Shown: one piece after another, positions 57,007-64,000 of the stretch
Numbering within the stretch: position 1 is the first letter of the stretch
Layout of the letters: each line of letters opens with the position of its first letter
Origin: Septoria linicola
Lineage: Eukaryota; Ascomycota; Dothideomycetes; Mycosphaerellales; Mycosphaerellaceae
Direction of reading: 5' to 3'
Length of the DNA stretch: 64,000 nt
NCBI GenBank assembly: GCA_024114885.1
Contig: CP099420.1
Coordinates: 1,054,001 to 1,118,000 of the forward strand
Translations under genes and position numbers: made by a program
The notes under the pieces: generated by a model
Databases searched by the model: none
What the model saw: the letters and a program-made list of their open reading frames with translations, nothing else
What the model was told of the DNA's origin: nothing

Positions 57007-58917
57007 TCACTTGAACGTTTTCTGATCAAGAGAAGCAATCATTTTCAACTCCATCCTCCTCGCGTCCTTTCTCGCATCCACCCTCGCCTCCCAAGCATCC
57101 TCCCTCGCCTTCCAACGCCGCGCATCCTCCCTCGCCTTCCGACCCCTCGCATGCTCAGGATTACGCAGTGATCGCCAACTCCTTCTATCAGGGGAGTAGG
57201 CACGAGCTTTCCGTAAAGGCAGCAACTGGACCGACTCCTTGGGTCCTGCCCATGGCAGAACAATTGCCAGAACAATCCTAAGTGGCAGGAAAAGTAAGAC
57301 CTCAACGGCTAACGTGAGCTTGCTTTCTGCGTTCGAAACTCGAAGGACCCCTCTGTCCAGTGACGTATATGTCATCCCCGAATTAGTCGTTGGTAAACCG
57401 AGATCCTGACCCTGAGTCAGGTAGAAGCTGATCATCAGCATGATGAGACTATACCGCCACCAAGATGCATTGCACAACTTGACTCCAAGAGCACACATGG
57501 TAGCACCCAAGATCAGGTTCGTAGTTTCGGAGTGATCGAAGCTCCGCTTCCAGCCGAGTGCAAAGACCAGCCACATGCTCCATGTCACGAGAAGTAGACC
57601 AAATACTCTAGCAAGGTCTTGTTGTCCTGTGATCCATATACTCAAACACAGAGCGGAGAGGATGATCAGAAAGTCCACGATAGTCAGCACGGTGTCTGTT
57701 GGCATCGGACTGCGGCGCCAAGGTTCTGATGGAGACCGTAAGCTGATTTCCATACATGAATAGCCGCCACGGAGGACAGTCTCGAGGCACCCTCTTGGAT
57801 GCGTGCTCTTTCCCGGGTGCGTAGGACCGTAACGATAATATGAGTTGCCCTTGCGACAGAAGGCTATTGTAACCCTGTCCTCGCCAGGACCATAGGTGTA
57901 CAGCATGTCTTCTCCATTGGAATCCCAATCGGTATAGGCGCACTGCAGCTCCAGCCAGAAGTAAGAAGGTAGTTGCAACCACGATGAAAGATACTGCCTG
58001 ATCGAAGTTGGTGCAACAGGGAAGGAGAGACCTTTGTTTGACAAGGTGTAGGATGGTCGCGGGACTGTGAACCGGTGAGCCACGATTTCCCCCGATTGAG
58101 CGAATGCTTATGGAGTAGTGGCAAGCACTCCGCTGAGGAGTGAGTCTTCCCACCATGTCTTAACATCTGGATCCTCGAGCAAGTTGGGTCTGGGAGGGCT
58201 TTTCGCTTTCCAGCAGAACATGGATTCGTCCTCTGACTGCGCTATAATATGCTCTTGTAATCGCAGAAATGCTTTGGATCCTTCGCCATAGAGAAGAGGC
58301 ATGTTAACGTCAAAAACCCCCATCAGACAGTACGCAATGTCTTCTTCTCGTGTCGTCGACCGATGAGCAGCCCAGCTCATCCGCTGTGCGATGCTTGCTA
58401 CGTGCACAGACGCATCTCCTTGGATGTATTGACGACGCACACCCGTAGCTCTCTCGAGTTGTTGCGAGAGCTCGGATTTGTTTCCCACATTTCGTCGACT
58501 TTGGTCATAGAAGCGTACCAGCTCTGGTGCGAGAAGCTCCTGTAACGTCCAGCCACGAGTGAACCACCGGCACTCAGCCAAGCTGCCATTCTCAGGAACG
58601 TCATCGAGAAATGCATAGCACACCTCTGAGCGTTCATATCACTTGAACATAGAATTGATAGCCTCCGAAAGTTCAGCACTGCTCGTCTTGTCAATGCAGC
58701 ACGTATCCACCCACGCCCAGTCAAGGCCATCTTTCACCGCAAGCTCGCAACAGTCTCGGATCTTCTTGGACTTCGGCCCGATCTTGTCGGTAGAGCTTTC
58801 GAACTCCTGCAAAGGCACCTCATCGTCACCCCAGCAATGCGAGAGAATAGCGTAGTCCGGAATCTTCGAGCCAATGAAAAACTTCAATTCTAAGGTTGTC
58901 GTATTGATGAGGCGCAT
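57007..58917 (-). pseudogene. HET-domain gene 3 with membrane segments, two in-frame stops
   Basis: One frame runs from ATG 58,917 to TAA at 57,007 (637 codons) broken only by TGA at 58,641-58,639 (codon 93) and TAA at 58,110-58,108 (codon 270). The text reads through both: MRLINTTTLELKFF, YAILSHCWGDDEV, WVDTCCIDK, then YERSEVCYAFLDDV, FTRGWTLQELLAP, YCLMGVFDVNMPLLYGEG and, after the second stop, FAQSGEIVAHRF and TLSNKGL. The TGA sits where HET proteins have Trp. The C-terminal third has hydrophobic segments (VDFLIILSALCLSIWI, GLLLVTWSMWLVFAL) and an Arg/Ala/Glu/Asp repeat tail. No intron explains the stops, so it is most likely a young pseudogene. Confidence 0.75.
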
Positions 58918-59490
58918 GGCGATAGCGACATCTCACAGAATAGTGCTCGTGTAGAAGTACGCCAGAGCAGTAAAGCAAGTTTGTATGTATACAGTCGAGC
59001 AGTGGAGGCGCAGCTACGAGGCTGCATGTGGCTTGAACCTTCTTCTGGTGGGCGGCCTCGGTATCGGGAGTGACAAGTACGTTCCATCAAATTGATAGCT
59101 GTATGTTGGCTTCGTCGGACATATTGTGCTGCTGAACCAGATGTGAGATACTCGCTGAACTCAGGCTATAGCTGCTTTGCTATGGTAAACAGCGGCTGTA
59201 CAGTGTCAATCAAAGAAGTCGTCATTCGTGATCCCCATGGTCTCCACGGTCTCTGCTCTCGCGATCGAGAGCTTTGCTAGGCTTCGTTGTAGGGACGGCA
59301 AGGGTTTACTCACACCACACGATGGAAAGCATGCATCGACTCCTCAAGCGCTCAAGCATAGACCCGGTGGGATCAGATCTGGCAAGGCCAGCAGGCACCA
59401 CTGGGATCAGCAACTCCTGTATCGCGTGATTTCTTGCATGTACTTCTGCCAAAACCAATATCCCCTCCCAAAGTACAAAAGAAACAACCA
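58918..59490. other. Intergenic, nothing supported
   Basis: Upstream of HET gene 3. Short frames only on both strands. Confidence 0.5.
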
Positions 59491-59633
59491 CCCCCAACGC
59501 GGACTCGAACCCCGTGTCTCCTCTGCCACAGTCTGAGCAATTGTAAGACTGGGGTGGCAGGAGACCGAACAGTTTCACAGTACCAGCGCGTCGTATATCG
59601 AGCGACTTACAGCTTGAGCCAACGCGTCGAGGA
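59491..59633 (-). ncRNA. tRNA-like sequence with a long hairpin
   Basis: On the minus strand, GGTTCGAGTCC (59,511-59,501) matches a tRNA T-arm/B box. Bases 59,497-59,491 can pair with 59,633-59,627 as a seven-pair stem with three G-U pairs, and a GCG/CGC D-arm-like block follows the 5' side. Between them lies a strong imperfect hairpin (59,516-59,565; GTCTC..GCCAC..AGTCT against AGACTG..GGCAG..GAGAC). The whole is 143 bases, too long for a plain tRNA, and I see no convincing anticodon arm. It may be a tRNA fossil, a tRNA-derived element or another pol III gene. Confidence 0.3.
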
Positions 59634-59793
59634 TGATTGTATTCTCGAGATTTCAGATATGTTATGGAGTCTGGATGGTCGGAGGCGGAGATCTGATGGC
59701 GGAGATCAAGTCGAGGATGATTGTGTTCTCGAGATTTCGGATATGTGATAGAGTCTGGATGGTCGAGGGAGGAGGTCTGGTGGTTGAGATCAA
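59626..59793 (+). repeat. Tandem direct repeat, two copies of about 84 bases
   Basis: The block starting GTCGAGGATGATTGT at 59,626 starts again at 59,710. Both copies continue with TTCTCGAGATTTC, then GGATATG or AGATATG, then GAGTCTGGATGGTCG. The first copy overlaps the 5' end of the tRNA-like sequence. Confidence 0.8.
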
Positions 59794-60433
59794 GACTTTC
59801 TGGGAAGGATGGACTCTTGGATGGCATCGGGTTGAGGATCGAGGTCGTGGTTGAGGTGTAGTCGAGGTTGGGCGGAGTTGAGTTTCGCTCGCGAGCTGGT
59901 CATTCTTGATGTGCTGCATTTACGTCGTAGGCGTGTCAGTCAATGTAGACCGCTCTCCTGAGACGGAGAGTCTTTGCAGTCGTCTCTGATATGCACTGCA
60001 GTACGGCGATCGGAAAGGTGAAAATGATGGACGACGTTCTGCGATCTGTCCATGGCTGTTGAGGCACACTTACGTTTTTGGCAATAGCGTCTTTCGTGGA
60101 TGTTGCTGATTCTGGAAACACATGAGCGAAGTGCATTTAGACGGCGCCAGGAGGGGCTGGGATCAAAATGTGTCCGTTGGTACTCTTGCAGCCTATCGCT
60201 ATTTGGCACTGATGCTTTTTGTTGTGACCTGATTGAGCTCGCGCCCTTTTGCGCTCTATACTCTTGGTCCATCCTTATAAACACCTTTTCACATATCAAA
60301 ATTTACAAAGTCGTGATCGTAGTCATGTGCCACGACTTGAAGAAGCAGATCATAGTAACCGTTGAGCTGATGAAGGACCATCCTCGTCATCTTCGCTTTC
60401 CGGGAAGTCAGCAACCTGCTTCGGCAAGCAATA
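59794..60433. other. Intergenic, nothing supported
   Basis: About 640 bases downstream of the ERT1-like gene. Frames of 66-130 codons overlap on both strands without domain signals. Confidence 0.5.
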
Positions 60434-62147
60434 CTATTGCTGGCCGTTCGGTTGTCGTCGTTCCGTTATGGGCAGGAAGTTGCCAACGATAAGTGAGGGG
60501 CTGTTCTTCAATGTTAGCTCACTTATGCTTCAGTCAGTGCGACGAGTCAAGAACTCACATGTTGTGCGTATCCCGCCGTATTGTGAACGAGAAGCAACAC
60601 CTCACACTTTCCATCTTCACTTCTTTGGACTTTTCTTTATCCCTGCCATTCCTTTCGTCATCACTATCATCTCTCCTCCTCGCGGGCCGCATGAGCGTGC
60701 AGGAAGTCAAGATGGCCTTCTGTGACTGATCGAAAGCAATCGCGCCAAATTTCTCCCAGTAGCTCACCAAGCTGTCCTCTTTGACAATCTCGTGCAAGGC
60801 CATCTTTCCGTCTCGAAGATTCGACACAGGCACCCTTACCAATTCAGCCATCTCGGCATTGCCACGAAAGATCTCACCTGTCCGTCGCCAACAACAAGCG
60901 GGGATAGCCATGGAAGCAAAGACGCGGTCGTATTCCATCAGACTTCGCTCGAACCACATTTCCACGAGCACCAACTGCATATCTGTCAAAGATTGCATCG
61001 CCTCGCGAAATTTGGGGCGGAATCGGTCCAGCTGTTTCAGTATGCGCAGCTGAGACTCGCGGGTCAGGTTTTTCGACATGTACTGATTGAGACGAGCATA
61101 TCCTCGCACGTAATTGAAAGGCTTCAGCATTCCTGCGTCGTACTTTGCTTTCAGTAATTTGTGCAATCGGTCTTCCGCAGATGAGAGACCAGCCGGATCA
61201 GCAGCAGTCATGTAGAATTTGTCTCTAGCGCGAGAGTCAATGGGGTAAGTGGACGAGGGTCGAGATATTTCTTGGCCCGCAGCCAGGTTTGGGTGGGATG
61301 GAGGTTGCATCTGAGGCCGTTGCTGCTGGGTCGTGTTGGACGTTGGCGGCCGTTGCGTGCTCAGATTCGGATTTGTGAGATGTGCAGTCATCGAGGATGT
61401 GGCCAGTAACGGATCATTGAAGAGCACTTGAGCATCCGAATCGTTGTACATGGCTCCGTCTTCCATGATGGAGGAGGAGAGGAAGTCATTGAGGAGGTTG
61501 TACTCATTCGTGACTTCGGAGGTATTGAACATGTAATTTGGATGGAGGTGGTGCATGTCTTGGAACTGGCTCTGCCCGCCATTGTTGGTCCAGTCTACAT
61601 TCTGCAGTGCTCCCGTACTGCTGTTCCTGTGCGGGATGGGTCGCTGCAACGTGCTCGGCGAGACTGGCGTGGGCTGAGCCAGATGAGCTGTTCCGTTGAT
61701 GTGCGACACTCCGTTATGCTGGTGCATGTGTCCATTGGCGGCAGCAGGAATGCCTTCGCCCGGGGCAGGAGCAATGTCTGCGACACTGATCTCGCTCTTC
61801 GTCCTTTTGGGCGGCTCTCGAGGTTCATCGTGGCACAAATGGCCGATGTCTCGTTTGACACAACGCGCGCATGGCCGTTCCAGATCGCACGTCATATGCG
61901 ATCGGCGACAGTAGACGCATGCATGGTTGACTTTGCGACGCTTCTTCTTGCCCTCGCTTTTCTCATTGGTATTGGTATTGTTGCCGTTGCCGTTGCCGTT
62001 GCTATTGCTCTCGCCACCAGCAGCGTTGGCCTCGGAAGCTTTGCGCTTAGGCGATCGCTGTGCTGGCTCTTTTGTAGATGTGGAAGGTGCGTTCGCTGAC
62101 TCGGATGCGCCTGCCGACTTCGCCTCGCTCATATTCGTGTCGGCCAT
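60434..62147 (-). CDS. ERT1/AcuM-like Zn2Cys6 regulator of gluconeogenesis
   Basis: Two exons, 62,147-60,559 and 60,500-60,434, joined across a 58-base intron (GTGAGT..ACAG) to 551 residues. The intron joins IRRDTHN to PSLIVGNFLPI, the expected C-terminus. The zinc cluster is C77-x2-C-x6-C-x5-C-x2-C-x8-C (HACVYCRRSHMTCDLERPC), preceded by KKKRRK. A low-complexity Asn/Gly/Ser N-terminus and a Gln/Pro-rich middle are followed by a PAS-like C-terminal half (LVEMWFERSLMEYDRVFASMAIPACCWRRTGEIFRGN). The family activates gluconeogenic and non-sugar carbon genes in the nucleus. It is close to AcuM/ERT1 rather than AcuK by its HACVYC zinc cluster, recalled from memory. Confidence 0.85.
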
Positions 62148-62640
62148 GGTATCGAAGCGCTACGACGCATTGGACGTGCGGGTGTCGTGTGGAGTTCCAG
62201 CAATAGGTTTGGGCCCTAGCTCGCAGCAGCAGTAGCTAGCTAGAATAGCCTGGTGGCAGGTGCGAATGCAGCTGGTCGTGTGCTGTTGCTTCCACGCGGG
62301 CGCGTCGTGTTTGTATTGCAATCAATGCACGCTGCTCATAAGCCTCACAATAACACCTCACAATAACACCTCCTCCTCCGCTCGCATCTGTTCGCATATA
62401 CACCAGCTGACCTTGTCCTATTGCTGTGCTGTGCTGCGACTGGGACCTTGGGAGCTGTGCGGACTGGCCGGCCACAAGGCAGAATCCACGAATCCACCCA
62501 CTCAAGCAGTGAGGAGTAACTTAACCAACCTCGATGTGAGTAAGCATCAACTCGATGCAGGGTTCTGGCCTGCTCTCCAGTGCAACCTCTGTGCTTTGGC
62601 GCTCGTGCTTCGCTTCTCCACAAACTCTGTCGGCTCACTG
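62148..62640. promoter_or_regulatory. Divergent intergenic region upstream of the ERT1-like gene
   Basis: About 490 bases between two oppositely oriented regulator genes. It contains a short direct repeat (CCTCACAATAACA twice near 62,343-62,370) and a CTG/CAG-rich stretch near 62,220. No binding site is assigned. Confidence 0.4.
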
Positions 62641-64000
62641 CCGCCGAGGGAGGGATACTTGAGACTTCGAGACAGGCTCTCATCACTCCATTTCTCGTGT
62701 AGCCGTCTTGGAAAACCTCCTCCGCTCGCAGCACGCGATGATAAGGGACTTGCAGGAATCTCTAGCCAGCCGTCCTCCGAGTCTCTTGAAGTCAGCATTC
62801 AACCGCTCGGACAAGGACTCTGAGACTACAGACCAACTGACGTGGCAGCACGAGCCAACACAACCCCAGGCGAGAGCCCGGCTGTGGGAACTATCCCCAA
62901 CGTACACGATCTTCAAAGCGCGCTGCTCACGATTCCTCTCGGCCATGAAACTAATTCCGCAAGTTTGCTGCGCTAGAATGAAGTACGCGAGCTTGCTGGC
63001 ACTTTTCCAGAGGAATTCTTCTTCCAGATTGAGTCCCGCCGACCGCAATACTTCTCTCCGCCCTCACACAAGAGCCTGACACCGACTCCTTGGGACCGTC
63101 TAAGCTTTTCAGAAGGCACAAGACTACTTGACGTGTATTTTGCACATGTTCATCCCTTTTTTCCTATCCTTGATCGTAATGTCATCACTGACCTCTTTGA
63201 AAGCGCTTTTGGCCAAGACCTAACCGTGGACAAGCATCGAGCCCTGCTGAGCCTTCTACTTGCACTTGGTCGCGTCGTAGAAGAGCCTCCATACCAAGAG
63301 CGGCCCCTTGCTGGTGACAGTCTTGGTGGCGATTTTGCTCAGCTAGGCATGAGAACACTGACTGCCGTGTGGTGCTCAGAATTCGAGGGCGACCTTATTC
63401 TTTCTCAGGGTCTTTTGCTCTGCGCAGTATACTTCACTTATGTTGTACGACCATTACAGGCATGAAAGCTTGTGCATATGGCATCGACCACTATCCAGCA
63501 ATTGTATGTCTGCCTACCTTCATCCTCGACTGCTTCCGCTTACATGCACATTCTCAGAAATGGCCAAGACGATCCTAAGAAGCGCGCTGGAATTGGCCAT
63601 ATCTCCTGGGCTTGCTTCATCATCGAGTGGTAAGGCAGTTCATCAACGGCACGCCTGCATCTACTGACCAACGTGGTGATATCCTTGCCGAGTTCCATTA
63701 ACCTCGCAGTGGAATTGAGGCTGTGATAGACGGCATGCCTTTCCCGAGCACCGAAGGCTTGATCGAGAGGAGTCACTTCTCCTTTCTTGCTGAAGCTTCA
63801 ATGAGGTCATTGCACAACCGCATACATCATACGCTTCACTTTTACCGCCTTAGCAATCGACAACGCGGCCCCGAGGCCAATGCTCCATCCGATGAGAGTC
63901 TGAAGTCTTTGAGCGAGATCTGCCAGGAACTCTCTCGACAGGTTCAGTCATGGTATGATGCATTGCCGAACGCGATCTCTGCGGACCTATCGCAGGAGAA
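62641..64000 (+). pseudogene. Fungal-type transcription factor (MHR domain), broken and cut by window end
   Basis: A plus-strand MHR-type regulator can be followed from VLENLLRSQHAMIRDLQESL (about 62,705) through an intron ending near 62,972, then FFFQIESRRPQYF, RLLDVYFAHVHPFFPILDRNVI and RALLSLLLALG. At 63,463-63,465 a TGA interrupts the block QA-stop-KLVHMASTTIQQLY, where relatives have Trp. After an intron at 63,630-63,709 (GTAAGG..CGCAG) the frame continues with GIEAVIDGMPFPSTEGLI and runs off the edge. No Zn2Cys6 cluster was found upstream. The missing DNA-binding domain and the stop suggest a pseudogene; an unrecognised intron could remove the TGA. Confidence 0.55.

Noticed and set aside
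61428..62099. 223-codon plus-strand frame
   Set aside because: Fully antisense to the ERT1-like gene and of low complexity (Leu/Val/Ala runs mirror the Asn/Gly coding strand); a shadow.
58639..63465. TGA read as Trp through a changed genetic code
   Set aside because: Intact genes in the window use TGG for conserved Trp, and the TGA cases occur only in genes with other signs of decay.

Overview
The window reads as a chromosome segment of a filamentous ascomycete (Pezizomycotina, most likely a dothideomycete). Three things point there. Protein genes carry short 49-91 base introns with GT/AG ends. The gene set (three HET-domain genes, a Zn2Cys6 regulator, GH12, GH42, COQ4, SURF1) is typical of these fungi. 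The left half carries a strong repeat-induced point mutation (RIP) signature. The window has two compartments that meet at about 32,880.

Left compartment, 1-32,880: AT-rich, gene-free, transposon-packed DNA in which CpA and TpG have been almost erased while CpG persists. I resolve a minus-strand Gypsy element (gag 15,420-14,364; protease, RT and integrase 8,061-2,150) split by a full-length Ty1/copia element (copy A, 8,062-14,358; 277-base LTRs; target duplication ctagc). A second full copia (copy B, 20,132-26,430; target duplication gtact) sits inside an older inverted copia (copy C, 19,896-20,131 plus 26,436-31,982). Copy C in turn cut into a decayed DDE-integrase-type transposase gene (32,840-31,983). 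Between the copia copies lies an unclassified element: a degraded coding frame at 16,440-19,240 flanked by about 280-base inverted repeats, with the right arm duplicated in tandem. Its left inner end recurs, inverted, at the first 94 bases of the window. Copies A and B are lightly mutated, the Gypsy and copy C heavily, so the order of insertion can be read.

Right compartment, 32,881-64,000: ordinary genic DNA. In order: COQ4 (+), HET gene 1 (+), an alcohol-oxidase-like GMC enzyme (-, five exons), a tandem HTH/Myb-like protein (-) divergent from a homocysteine S-methyltransferase (+), two related F-box-like genes (-), HET gene 2 (-), a secreted GH42 beta-galactosidase (-), SURF1 (-) divergent from a second tandem HTH/Myb-like gene (+), an unnamed fungal-family protein (+), a secreted GH12 glucanase (+, three exons), a HET pseudogene with membrane segments (-), a tRNA-like hairpin with an 84-base tandem repeat, an ERT1/AcuM-like gluconeogenesis regulator (-, two exons), and a broken fungal-type transcription factor (+) that runs off the right edge.

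Common threads: COQ4, SURF1 and probably the two tandem HTH proteins are mitochondrial. The ERT1-like regulator and the alcohol oxidase belong to non-sugar carbon use. GH42 and GH12 are secreted carbohydrate-active enzymes. The HET genes are self/non-self recognition genes in different states of decay. The best candidates for something undescribed are the tandem HTH family with mitochondrial-type leaders and the inverted-repeat element at 16,157-19,895. All statements come from reading the sequence by eye; no search or alignment was run.
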